Program-made: the position numbers and the translations under genes
Shown here: positions 51,017 through 59,188 of the stretch, piece after piece
Numbering within the stretch: position 1 is the first letter of the stretch
Layout of the letters: each line of letters starts with the position of its first letter
Source: Streptomyces sp. TBY4
GTDB taxonomy: Bacteria; Actinomycetota; Actinomycetes; Streptomycetales; Streptomycetaceae
DNA length: 64,000 nucleotides
Assembly: GCF_024213195.1 (NCBI RefSeq)
Contig: NZ_JANAVF010000008.1
Location: 248,001 to 312,000, forward strand
Direction: 5' to 3'
Notes under the pieces: generated by a model
The model's database searches: none
Seen by the model: only the letters and a program-made list of their open reading frames with translations
What the model was told of the DNA's origin: nothing

Positions 51017-52672
51017 TCAGCCCGCGATCCGGGCCCGTTCCACCACGGATCCAAGATCCAGACTGTGCGGCAGCGTGCCGAAGGCCGCGCCCCAGTCCCC
51101 TCCCAGGCGCGAGGCGCAGAAGGCGTCGGCCACCTCCGGCGGGGCCCAGCGCACCAGCAGGGACCCCTGCAGCACCAGGGCCATCCGCTCCACGACCCGG
51201 CGGGCCCGGGCCTCGATGCCCTCCAGGTCCGCGAGCTCGGTCAGCAGGTTCTTGATGGCCGAATCCAGCCGGTGGTCGGCGCCGCGGGCCAGGCCGACCT
51301 CCTGGAGGAAGGCGTTCAGCGCCTGCGGCTCGCGCTGCAGGGCGCGCAGCACGTCGAGGGCCTGGACGTTGCCCGATCCCTCCCAGATGGAGTTCAGCGG
51401 GGACTCGCGCAGCAGCCGGGGCATCCCGGACTCCTCGACGTAGCCGTTGCCGCCCAGGCATTCCAGGGCCTCCGCGACCATCGGCGTACAGCGCTTGGTC
51501 ACCCAGTACTTCGCGGCGGGCACCGCGATGCGCAGGAAGGCCCGCTCCCGCTCGTCGCCCGTGCTCTGGACGGCGTCGTACGCGGCCGCGAGGCGGAGCG
51601 TGAGCGTGGTGGCGGCCTCCGACTCCAGGGCGAGGTCGGCGAGCACGTTGCGCATCAGCGGCTGGTCGATGAGCGGTGCTCCGAAAGCAGAGCGGTGCTC
51701 CGCATGGTGAGCGGCCTGCGTCAGCGCCTGCCGCATCAGCGAGGCCGAACCGATCACGCAGTCCAGCCGGGTCGCCGCGACCATCTCGATGATGGTCCGC
51801 ACCCCCCGGCCCTCCTCGCCCACCCGCCGCGCCCACGTCCCGTCGAACTCCACCTCGCTCGACGCGTTCGACCGGTTGCCCAGCTTGTCCTTCAGCCGCT
51901 GGATCGCGAAGACGTTGCGCGTCCCGTCCGGCAGCACCCGCGGCACCAGGAAGCAGGTCAGCCCGCCCGGAGCCTGCGCCAGCACCAGGAACCCGTCGCA
52001 CATCGGAGCCGAGCAGAACCACTTGTGCCCCGTCAGCAGGTACTCGCCCGAGGCGTCCAGCGGCACCGCCGCCGTCGTGTTCGCCCGGACGTCGCTGCCG
52101 CCCTGCTTCTCCGTCATGCCCATCCCGAAGAGCACCCCGGCCTTCTGCCCGGCCGGCCGCAGCCCCTCCTCGTACACGTGCGAGGTCAGCCGCGGCTCCC
52201 ACTCCGCCGCCAGCTCCGGATCGGCACGCAGCGCCGGAACCGCCGCGTGCGTCATCGAGACCGGGCACCCGTGCCCCGCCTCCGCCTGCGACCACACGAA
52301 GAAGCCGGCCGCCCGCCGCAGATGCCCCGCCGGCCGCCCCCACGCGTCGGTGAGCCCGGCGCCCACGGCGTGCCCGAGGAGCCGGTGCCACGAGGGATGG
52401 AACTCCACCTCGTCGATCCGGTGGCCGTAGCGGTCGTGCGTCCGCAGCTTCGGCGGGTTCTCGTTCGCCTGCGCCCCCCAGTCCTGCGCCTGCCGTGACC
52501 CGGCCGCGCGGCCGAGGTCCGTGAGCTCTTCCCTTACCTCCGCGGCGAGTTCGGGCGCGGCGTCCGCGAGGTGCCGCTCCACCCCCTCGCTCAGGACCCG
52601 GTCGCTGCCGTATACGTCGTGGCCCACGAGCGGCGGGGCCTGGTTGCTGACTGTGTGGGTGGTGGCTGCCAT
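51017..52672 (-). CDS. AidB-like acyl-CoA dehydrogenase
   Basis: 551 residues, longer than ordinary acyl-CoA dehydrogenases, as in the AidB group. GMTEKQGGSDVRANT is the FAD/substrate loop, GSASLMRQALTQAAHHAEHRSAFGAPL the helical region, and LNSIWEGSGNVQALD the late signature of AidB/isovaleryl-type enzymes. AidB proteins act in alkylation stress or bind DNA in E. coli; here simply an FAD acyl-CoA dehydrogenase-fold protein is certain. ATG at 52672, divergent from a membrane-protein gene with only 17 bases between the two starts. Confidence 0.9.
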   Translation of the reverse strand: MAATTHTVSNQAPPLVGHDVYGSDRVLSEGVERHLADAAPELAAEVREELTDLGRAAGSRQAQDWGAQANENPPKLRTHDRYGHRIDEVEFHPSWHRLLGHAVGAGLTDAWGRPAGHLRRAAGFFVWSQAEAGHGCPVSMTHAAVPALRADPELAAEWEPRLTSHVYEEGLRPAGQKAGVLFGMGMTEKQGGSDVRANTTAAVPLDASGEYLLTGHKWFCSAPMCDGFLVLAQAPGGLTCFLVPRVLPDGTRNVFAIQRLKDKLGNRSNASSEVEFDGTWARRVGEEGRGVRTIIEMVAATRLDCVIGSASLMRQALTQAAHHAEHRSAFGAPLIDQPLMRNVLADLALESEAATTLTLRLAAAYDAVQSTGDERERAFLRIAVPAAKYWVTKRCTPMVAEALECLGGNGYVEESGMPRLLRESPLNSIWEGSGNVQALDVLRALQREPQALNAFLQEVGLARGADHRLDSAIKNLLTELADLEGIEARARRVVERMALVLQGSLLVRWAPPEVADAFCASRLGGDWGAAFGTLPHSLDLGSVVERARIAG

Positions 52673-52689
52673 GCCGATACCGTAAGGAC

Positions 52690-53814
52690 GTGCAGCACGC
52701 GAAAGAAACACCCGAGCGGATTCCGGGACGCCTCCACCGGGCCCGCGCCCTCTACCGCAACGTCTCGAAGCGCAAGATGGCGTGGCTGCTGCTCAAAGAC
52801 ACCGTGAACTCGTGCATCGAGTACCGGATCCTCGGACTCGCCGCCGAGGCCGCCTTCTTCACCCTCCTCTCGCTGCCCCCGCTCTTCCTGGGCCTGCTGG
52901 GCCTCCTCGGGTACGTGGACGGCTGGTCGGGCGGAACGACCGTCGCCAGCATCGAGGAGAACATCCTGCGCGCGGTCGGCACCGTCCTCTCCGACCGCGG
53001 AGTCAACGACATCGCCAAACCGATGCTCGACGACGTCACCGGCCGCGGCCGCCCCGACCTCATCTCCCTCGGATTCGCCTTCGCCCTCTGGTCGGGCTCG
53101 CGCGCCGTCAACGTCTTCATCGACACCATCACCGTCATGTACGGACTCGACGGACACCGCGGCATCGTCAAGACCCGGCTGCTCGCCTTCGTCCTCTACG
53201 TGATCGCCCTGCTGATCGGCGCCATCGTGCTGCCGCTGATGGTGGTCGGCCCGGACGCGGTGGTGCGGGTGCTCCCCTGGAGCACCGAGGTCATCGCGGT
53301 CCTGTACTGGCCCGTGGTCACGCTGCTCTCCATCGCCTTCCTGACCACGCTCTACCACGTCTCCGTCCCGGTCCGCTCGCCCTGGATCGAGGACGTGCCC
53401 GGCGCGCTGGTCGCCCTCGCCATGTGGGTGCTCGGCTCGTTCCTGCTGCGGATCTACCTCACCAACACGGTGGAGGGCCCGACCATCTACGGATCGCTGG
53501 CCGCCCCCGTGGCGATCCTGCTGTGGATCGGCATCTCGGCCTTCGCCGTCCTCGTCGGTGCCGCCGTCAACGCCGCGATCGACCGGGTCTGGCCCTCGGT
53601 GGCCACCGCGGCCGCGCGCGAGGCGAACGAACGGGCCCGCGAGGCGGAGGCCGCCCAGCTCGTGGCCCGGGCGGCCGCCTGGCGGGCCCTGGCCGAGGGG
53701 GAGTCGGAGGACGACGAGGGCGACGAGGACGCGGGCATGCCCTCGGAATTCCCGGAGCGCTGGTCGAAGTTCCTGCCCCCGGAGGACTACCACTCCCGCC
53801 TGCGCAAGCACTGA
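52690..53814 (+). CDS. YihY/BrkB family membrane protein
   Basis: 374 residues: a basic N-terminus, about six membrane helices, and an acidic cytoplasmic tail (EGESEDDEGDEDAG). AEAAFFTLLSLPPLFLGLLG and GTIYG-like PTIYGSLAAPVAILLWIG are family signatures. Function unknown. GTG at 52690; TACCGT 6 bases before it could be a -10 and AAGGA is only one base away, so it is probably leaderless. Shares the 17-base intergenic region with the AidB-like gene. Confidence 0.9.
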   Translation: MQHAKETPERIPGRLHRARALYRNVSKRKMAWLLLKDTVNSCIEYRILGLAAEAAFFTLLSLPPLFLGLLGLLGYVDGWSGGTTVASIEENILRAVGTVLSDRGVNDIAKPMLDDVTGRGRPDLISLGFAFALWSGSRAVNVFIDTITVMYGLDGHRGIVKTRLLAFVLYVIALLIGAIVLPLMVVGPDAVVRVLPWSTEVIAVLYWPVVTLLSIAFLTTLYHVSVPVRSPWIEDVPGALVALAMWVLGSFLLRIYLTNTVEGPTIYGSLAAPVAILLWIGISAFAVLVGAAVNAAIDRVWPSVATAAAREANERAREAEAAQLVARAAAWRALAEGESEDDEGDEDAGMPSEFPERWSKFLPPEDYHSRLRKH

Positions 53815-53867
53815 CGGCTGCCGTCCGTCGGCCGCGGCCCGCCGCCCGTCGCCGTAGCCTGGTGCGC

Positions 53868-54656
53868 GTGGCAGATCCCGCGGACCGCGCACCCGCACCG
53901 GGCTACGAGGAACGGCCGTCCCGGACCGTCCCCGGAGCGGTGCTCTGGCGGGCCGCCGGGGCCGGCGGCGGCGTGGTGCTGCCCGACGGGTGCATGGACC
54001 TGCTGTGGGTGGAGGGGCGGCTCCTGGTGGCCGGACCCGACACCGCCGCGCACCCCGCCGGAGAGGTCCCGGGCTCCGGCTTCGCCGGGATCCGGCTGGC
54101 CCCCGGCACCGCGCCCGCGCTGCTCGGCGTACCGGCCCGCGTGCTGCGCGACCGCCGGGTCGAGCTGGCCGACCTCTGGCCCGCCGCCGAGGTACGGCGC
54201 CTCACCGCGCGCGTGGACTCGTACGGGGATCCCCGCGCGGGACTGGAGGAGCTGGCCCGGCTCCGCACGGCCGAGAGCGGCCCCCCGGACCCGCTCGTCA
54301 CGGAGGTGACGGCCCGGCTGCGCGCCGGGCAGGGCGTGGCCGCCGTGGCCGGGGCCGTCGGCCTCGGGGAGCGGCAGCTGCACCGGCGCTCGCTCGACGC
54401 CTTCGGCTACGGGCCCCGGACCCTCGGGCGGATCCTGCGCCTCCAGCGGGCCCTCGCGCTGACCCGGCGCGGGCTGCCGCAGGCGGCGGTGGCCGCGGCG
54501 GCGGGCTATGCCGACCAGGCCCACTGGACCCGCGAGGCGCGGGCCCTGGCCGGGACCACGCCGGGGGCCTACGCGGCGGGGTCGGCCGGATCGGCCGGAT
54601 CGGCTGCCGCGAAGAGGGAGATCCCGGAGCCGTCCGGGTCCAGGACGACGGCGTAG
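53868..54656 (+). CDS. AraC family transcriptional regulator
   Basis: 262 residues. The N-terminal half (to about 130; VLWRAAGAGGGVVLPDGCMDLLW) matches the DUF6597-like domain often fused to AraC HTHs. The C-terminal part carries two HTHs (VAAVAGAVGLGERQLHRR and LPQAAVAAAAGYADQAHWTREARALAG). GTG at 53868; TAGCCT 7 bases upstream may be the -10 of a leaderless transcript. Its last 88 bases overlap the convergent VOC gene. It could control the VOC gene or the upstream membrane protein. Confidence 0.88.
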   Translation: MADPADRAPAPGYEERPSRTVPGAVLWRAAGAGGGVVLPDGCMDLLWVEGRLLVAGPDTAAHPAGEVPGSGFAGIRLAPGTAPALLGVPARVLRDRRVELADLWPAAEVRRLTARVDSYGDPRAGLEELARLRTAESGPPDPLVTEVTARLRAGQGVAAVAGAVGLGERQLHRRSLDAFGYGPRTLGRILRLQRALALTRRGLPQAAVAAAAGYADQAHWTREARALAGTTPGAYAAGSAGSAGSAAAKREIPEPSGSRTTA

Positions 54657-54988
54657 CGCTGCCCCCAGAAGGCGTCCCAGGGCTTCAGGTGGCCGGTGTG
54701 CCCGGCCCCGGTCAGCTCCGCGTACAGCGCGTCCACCTCGGCGGGGGAGTCGCAGAGGAACGCGAGCCCCACCCGGCCGTCGCTCGTGGGGCGGGTCCAG
54801 GAGGGGTCGAAGGAGCGGACGACCTCCTCCGTGTCCCAGCCGATCCGCTGCCCGCCCGGCAGGACGGCCTCGACGTGCGGCTGGGAATCGGCCTCGGCGG
54901 GCACGTCGATGCCGAGGCGGCGGTAGAAGGCGAGCGATGCGGGCATGTCGGAGACGATGATGCCGATCATGTCGAGTCGGGGAGTCAT
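54569..54988 (-). CDS. VOC (glyoxalase/bleomycin-resistance) family protein
   Basis: 139 residues. Two VOC modules: DMIGIIVSDMPASLAFYRRLGIDV opens the first, and VVLDPDGSGISLF closes the second with the usual DPDG. Metal ligands are not certain. The C-terminus is an ADP repeat encoded by a GGATCGGCC tandem repeat, overlapping the 3' end of the convergent AraC gene. ATG at 54988 after AGGGTGAG. Substrate unknown; drug-binding and dioxygenase-like members exist. Confidence 0.85.
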   Translation of the reverse strand: MTPRLDMIGIIVSDMPASLAFYRRLGIDVPAEADSQPHVEAVLPGGQRIGWDTEEVVRSFDPSWTRPTSDGRVGLAFLCDSPAEVDALYAELTGAGHTGHLKPWDAFWGQRYAVVLDPDGSGISLFAAADPADPADPAA

Positions 54989-55061
54989 GAACTCACCCTA
55001 GGCAGGCCCGCCCCGGCCGGTCTTGAACGAATCGGACACGGGCGGGTGCCCGGTCACCCCG

Positions 55062-55886
55062 TCACTCGGAGGATTCCTCCTGCGGCAGGTGCCGGTAGAC
55101 CGTGGCCCGGGAGACCCCGAGGGCGGCGGCGATCGCGGTGGCCCCGCTGCCCGCCGCGTGCATCCGGCGGGCGGCCTCGATCATGGCCGGGCTCATGGCC
55201 ACGGGCCGCCCGCGCCGGCCGCCGGGCACGGGCCGGGCGGGGCCGCCGGGTCCCTGCTGCCCGTCGGGCCCGTCGAGCAGGCGGCGTACGCCGTCCAGCA
55301 CGGCCTCGCGCAGGGCCGGTACGGGGGCGTCGGCGAAGAGCACCACCGGGTCGGAGAGCATCGCGACGGCCTGGGCGGCCCGGACCCGCTCCGCGAACCC
55401 GGGATTCGCCCCCGCGACCAGGAAGTTGGCCCGGAGCAGGGCGTCGCGCAGCTGGGCGAAGACCGGGCCCGGGGTGGCCTGGGCTGTGTCCTGGAGGTAC
55501 TGGAGGTTGAGGCGGAGCAGGTGGCGGTGGGCCAGCCAGACGTCGAGCACCCCCTCGATGGCCGCCCACCGGGCCCGGTCGGAGGCGCCGGGTCCGTCCG
55601 GGGCACCGGGGCCGTCGGAGGCGCCGGCCGCCGCGGCGCGGGCCAGGGCGGCCGCCAGATCGCGGAGCACCGGCTCGACGAGGGCGCCGAGGATGTCGGC
55701 CTTGCCGGGGAAGTGGTAGAGCACCGCCGGCTTGGAGACGCCCACCCGTTCGGCGATCTCCCGCAGCGAGGTCTCGTGGAATCCGTGGACCCCGAACAGC
55801 TCCGTGGAGACCCGCAGGATCCGCCGCCGGGTATCGGGCGCCGTCTCGTAAATCGTCTCAGAATGGGCGGTTCCGCTTCTCTCCAT
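55062..55886 (-). CDS. TetR family regulator with extra C-terminal resolvase-type HTH
   Basis: 274 residues. Residues about 18-60 are a TetR HTH (SLREIAERVGVSKPAVLYHFPGKADIL), followed by a ligand domain. A Gly/Pro/Arg-rich linker (about 210-235) leads to a second HTH, SPAMIEAARRMHAAGSGATAIAAALGVSRATVYRHL, which is the pattern of Hin/resolvase C-terminal domains. The ATG at 55886 has no ribosome site; TAAGCT 7 bases upstream may be a -10, so it may be leaderless. The two DNA-binding modules in one chain are the unusual point. Target genes unknown. Confidence 0.87.
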   Translation of the reverse strand: MERSGTAHSETIYETAPDTRRRILRVSTELFGVHGFHETSLREIAERVGVSKPAVLYHFPGKADILGALVEPVLRDLAAALARAAAAGASDGPGAPDGPGASDRARWAAIEGVLDVWLAHRHLLRLNLQYLQDTAQATPGPVFAQLRDALLRANFLVAGANPGFAERVRAAQAVAMLSDPVVLFADAPVPALREAVLDGVRRLLDGPDGQQGPGGPARPVPGGRRGRPVAMSPAMIEAARRMHAAGSGATAIAAALGVSRATVYRHLPQEESSE

Positions 55887-56099
55887 GCGGAACAGCTTAG
55901 TCTTGCCAACCGACTTGACCGGCGATTTATTCGGTCCGTCCTGACCGGCGGTAAGTTCGAACGCCCGCATCGAGCCCGCCCGTAAAAGAAGTGGCGCGGC
56001 CCTGAGGGCGCTTGTTACGGTGGGGACGTCCCGCCGACCGGTGCGGGACCGCACAACAGGTACGTCAGTACGTATGCAGACCCGGAGGTGAGTTCATTG
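55887..56099. other. Divergent intergenic region
   Basis: 213 bases between the TetR-HTH regulator and the micropeptide frame. AGTC-N9-GACT (near 55897-55913) forms a weak inverted repeat close to the regulator start. TACGGT near 56016 is a possible -10 for rightward transcription. Nothing else is seen. Confidence 0.4.
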
Positions 56100-56171
56100 A
56101 TGACTGTCATGGCGCAGGGCGTTGCCCGCACTCAGAAGACCATCAATGTCACTTCTGTGGTCTCCGGCTGA
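56100..56171 (+). CDS. Possible 23-residue micropeptide upstream of rsgA
   Basis: ATG at 56100 opens a 24-codon frame (MTVMAQGVARTQKTINV..., ending VVSG). A GGAGG ribosome site lies 11 bases before the ATG, or 8 before an in-frame TTG at 56097. Codon use is less G/C-biased than nearby genes (aag, atc aat, act, tct). It ends 65 bases before rsgA. It may be a regulatory leader or small protein; I do not recognise it. Confidence 0.4.
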   Translation: MTVMAQGVARTQKTINVTSVVSG

Positions 56172-56236
56172 CCTCTCACCTCTCCCGCGCCCGGTAGCGG
56201 CGCGCACCGCCGGGGCCACCCTGTGAAGGGTTTCCC

Positions 56237-57355
56237 TTGTCTCTCCCCGCTTCTTCCGCTTCCCTCTCCTCCCTTTCCCTTTCCTCCTCCCTGGCCCCCT
56301 ACGGCTGGGACGAGGCGTGGGCGGCCGAGTTCGCCCCGTACGCGGACCAGGGCCTCCTGCCCGGCCGGGTCGTACGGGTCGACCGCGGCCAGTGCGACGT
56401 CATGACGGCGGACGGCATCGTCCGCGCCGACACCGCCTTCGTCACCCCGCACGACCCGCTCCGGGTCATCTGCACCGGCGACTGGGCGGTGCTGGAGGCG
56501 CACGGCAACCCGCGCTACGTGAAGGCGTACCTGCCGCGCCGGACCGCCTTCGTGCGGTCCACCTCCTCCCAGCGGTCCGAGGGGCAGATCCTCGCCGCGA
56601 ACGTCGACCACGCGATCATCGCGGTGTCGCTGGCGGTCGAACTGGACCTCGGCCGCATCGAGCGGTTCCTCGCGCTCGCCTGGGAATCGGGGGCGCAGCC
56701 GCTCGTGGTCCTGACCAAGGCGGACCTGGTCCCGGACCCCGTCACCCTCGGACACCTCGTCGAGGACGTGGAGACCACGGCGCCCGGCGTCCAGGTCCTC
56801 ACCGTGTCCTCGGTGACCGGGGAGGGCACGGACGTGCTCGCCGCGGTGGTCGGCGGCGGTACGAGCGTGCTCCTCGGAATCTCCGGCGCGGGCAAGTCCA
56901 CGCTGGCCAACGCCCTGCTCGGGGCGGAGGTGATGGAGGTCCAGGCGGCCCGCGAGGTCGACGGCAAGGGCCGCCACACCACCACGACGCGCAACCTGCT
57001 CGCGCTGCCGGGCGGCGGCGTGCTGATCGACACCCCCGGGCTGCGGGGCGTCGGACTCTTCGACGCGGAGGCGGGCGTCGGGCAGGTCTTCTCGGAGATC
57101 GAGGAGTACGCGGAACGCTGCCGCTTCCACGACTGCGCGCACGAGGCGGAGCCGGGGTGCGCGGTGACGGCCGCGCTGGGCTCCGGGGAGCTGTCGGAGC
57201 GGCGGCTGGAGAGCTACCGCAAGCTGCTGCGGGAGAACCAGCGGATCGTCGCGAAGACGGACGCGCGGCTCCGCGCGGAGATAAAGCGCGACTGGAGGCT
57301 CCGCTCGGCGGAGGGCCGCGCGAACTACTCCGCGAAGCGCACGGGCCGAGCCTGA
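56237..57355 (+). CDS. rsgA: Ribosome small subunit-dependent GTPase A
   Basis: 372 residues. An OB-like N-terminal domain, then a circularly permuted GTPase: LTKADLV (G4) comes before GISGAGKSTLANALLG (G1) and DTPGLRGVG (G3), and the zinc finger CRFHDCAHEAEPGC follows. It assists late 30S maturation. TTG at 56237 with GAAGGG 6 bases upstream gives an N-terminal Ser-rich stretch; no ATG is nearer. Converges with the DUF456 gene. Confidence 0.95.
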   Translation: MSLPASSASLSSLSLSSSLAPYGWDEAWAAEFAPYADQGLLPGRVVRVDRGQCDVMTADGIVRADTAFVTPHDPLRVICTGDWAVLEAHGNPRYVKAYLPRRTAFVRSTSSQRSEGQILAANVDHAIIAVSLAVELDLGRIERFLALAWESGAQPLVVLTKADLVPDPVTLGHLVEDVETTAPGVQVLTVSSVTGEGTDVLAAVVGGGTSVLLGISGAGKSTLANALLGAEVMEVQAAREVDGKGRHTTTTRNLLALPGGGVLIDTPGLRGVGLFDAEAGVGQVFSEIEEYAERCRFHDCAHEAEPGCAVTAALGSGELSERRLESYRKLLRENQRIVAKTDARLRAEIKRDWRLRSAEGRANYSAKRTGRA

Positions 57356-57405
57356 CCGAAGCCCCCGCCCGGGCCCCGCACCCCGACCCGCAGCCGGGCC
57401 CTTCC

Positions 57406-57444
57406 CCCCGCCCCGGGACGGGCCCCGCCCGGCCCGGGGCGGGG
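57406..57444. terminator. Hairpin between rsgA and the DUF456 gene
   Basis: Perfect 12-bp arms CCCCGCCCCGGG (57406-57417) and CCCGGGGCGGGG (57433-57444) with a 15-base loop, in the 138-base gap between two converging stops. Confidence 0.65.
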
Positions 57445-57493
57445 GCGCCGCTGCGGACGGGGCGATGCGGGCCGGGGGCCCCGGGGCCCCCGG

Positions 57494-57985
57494 CTACGCC
57501 CACACCAGCGTGCCCACCCAGGCGCCCACCACCAGCAGGCATGCGAACAGTTCCACCAGGACGCTCGTGCCCACCGCCCGCATCACCGCCCGGACCGACG
57601 CCCACGCCTCCTCGTGGGCACCCAGGCGGCGGCGTTCGCAGAGGTAGATGCCGCCCACGAAGCCGGGGACCGTGCCCACCACCGGGAGCAGGACGAAGCC
57701 CAGGAGCGCGCCCGTGCCCGCGTACACGACCATCCGGCGGGTGACGCCGACCCCGCGGAGCTGCCGCGGGGGCAGGAGCCGCTTCACCACCTGCACCACC
57801 AGCAGCAGTGCCGTCGCGCCCGCGAGCAGGCCCCAGGCCGTCGGGGAGCCCTCGTGCAGGGCCCACCACAGGACACCGGCCCAGACGAGGAGGGCGCCGG
57901 GGACGCCGGGGACCAGTACCCCGAGCAGACCGAGCACCAGCACCAGCCCCACCAGCGGCACCTGGGGCAGCTGCGGCAGATCCAT
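57494..57985 (-). CDS. DUF456 membrane protein
   Basis: 163 residues with four or five hydrophobic helices. VLGLLGVLVPGVPGALLVWAGVL and GFVGGIYLCERRRLG are DUF456 features. The Cys and Gly-rich loops give no function. ATG at 57985 after AGGCTGAG. Reads toward rsgA. Confidence 0.9.
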   Translation of the reverse strand: MDLPQLPQVPLVGLVLVLGLLGVLVPGVPGALLVWAGVLWWALHEGSPTAWGLLAGATALLLVVQVVKRLLPPRQLRGVGVTRRMVVYAGTGALLGFVLLPVVGTVPGFVGGIYLCERRRLGAHEEAWASVRAVMRAVGTSVLVELFACLLVVGAWVGTLVWA

Positions 57986-58009
57986 CTGCTCAGCCTGCCT
58001 GACCTGGGG

Positions 58010-58996
58010 CTATCGGGCCACCCAGCCCCGTTCGTACGCGTGCCAGCCGAGCTGGAGCCGGGTCGTGACGCCCGAGAGCTCCATCAGGCCCTTGACCCGC
58101 CGCTGCACCGTCCGCAGGCCCAGTTCCAGGTGCTTCGCCACGCTTGCGTCCGTCATCCCCGCCAGGAGGAGGGTGAGGATCTCCAGGTCCGTGGCGTCGG
58201 GCCCGCCGCCGGTCTCCTCCGGCGCCCCGGTGGAGCCCAGCCGCAGCGGGAGCGACTCCCGCCAGACCGCCTCGAAGAGGCCCATCAGGGACTCCAGCAG
58301 CCCCGACGCGTGCACGACCAGCGCCGCCGGCTCCGCGCCGCGGGCCGTCAGGGGGACCATTGCGAGGGTCCGGTCCGCGATGACGAGTTTGGTCGGCACC
58401 GCCGCCGACACCCGGATGTGCTCGCCGCGCGCCAGCGCCGCGGAGGCCTCGCGGATCCCGCTCGGCTGGGCGAGCACCTCGCGCTCGATGACCACCCGGT
58501 ACGCGACGCCCCGTACGGCCGCCCGGTCCTCGGCCTCGTTGTCCGTGCCCGTCACCACCTGCGGCCGGCCGCTGACCAGCGCGAGCACCTCCTCCACCGC
58601 GCCGAGCTGGAGCTGGTGGAAGCGGTGGGCCACCGCGCTCGCGCCCGTCACCACCTCCACCAGGTCGTGCACGGCCGGCTCGGCCGCCTCCGCCCGGTAC
58701 TCCTCCGCCAGCAGGGCCGCCGCCAGCTCCGCCTGCTCCAGCTCGTGCCGCTGCTGGGTGAGCAGGGCTCCCAGGGCCACGCCGGGCGGGGCCGCCACCC
58801 AGCGGCCGGGGCGGGCCGAGGACTGGGCGGCGAGCCCGTGGCGCTCCAGGTGCCGCAGGGTCAGCTCGGTCTGCTGCACCGGCAGGGTCAGCCGGTGCGC
58901 GAGGTCCGGTATCTCCGCCGCCCCCAGCGCGACCAGCGCGCGGTAAGCGGACTCCTGTCCTTCGTCGAGACCTATCGCACCCAGCAACTCGTCCAC
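58010..58996 (-). CDS. TrmB-like/LuxR-type HTH transcriptional regulator
   Basis: About 328 residues. The N-terminal segment GLDEGQESAYRALVALGAAEIPDLAHRLTLPVQQTELTLRHLERHGL is a TrmB-like winged helix, and the C-terminal LTLLLAGMTDASVAKHLELGLRTVQRRVKGLM is a LuxR/GerE-like HTH. This architecture is common in Streptomyces beside secreted proteases. The GTG at 58996 has AGAGGG close upstream; a GTG at 59035 is the alternative. Divergent from the subtilase gene, which it probably controls. Confidence 0.87.
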   Translation of the reverse strand: MDELLGAIGLDEGQESAYRALVALGAAEIPDLAHRLTLPVQQTELTLRHLERHGLAAQSSARPGRWVAAPPGVALGALLTQQRHELEQAELAAALLAEEYRAEAAEPAVHDLVEVVTGASAVAHRFHQLQLGAVEEVLALVSGRPQVVTGTDNEAEDRAAVRGVAYRVVIEREVLAQPSGIREASAALARGEHIRVSAAVPTKLVIADRTLAMVPLTARGAEPAALVVHASGLLESLMGLFEAVWRESLPLRLGSTGAPEETGGGPDATDLEILTLLLAGMTDASVAKHLELGLRTVQRRVKGLMELSGVTTRLQLGWHAYERGWVAR

Positions 58997-59188
58997 CCAA
59001 CCCTCTCGGAGCCGTTCCTGGCGGGAAGCGGCCACGGCGCAAACCCGCCGCCGACATCATCGCCGCACCCGGCGCCCCTCTGCCAAGGTGGCGCCACCGC
59101 AGCACCAACATCCGCTGGCCAGAAGCCATTTACGCGGCGATTTCGCCGTGCAATGCAGTAGTTGGCCGGAATTCATCTGGGGAGAGCG

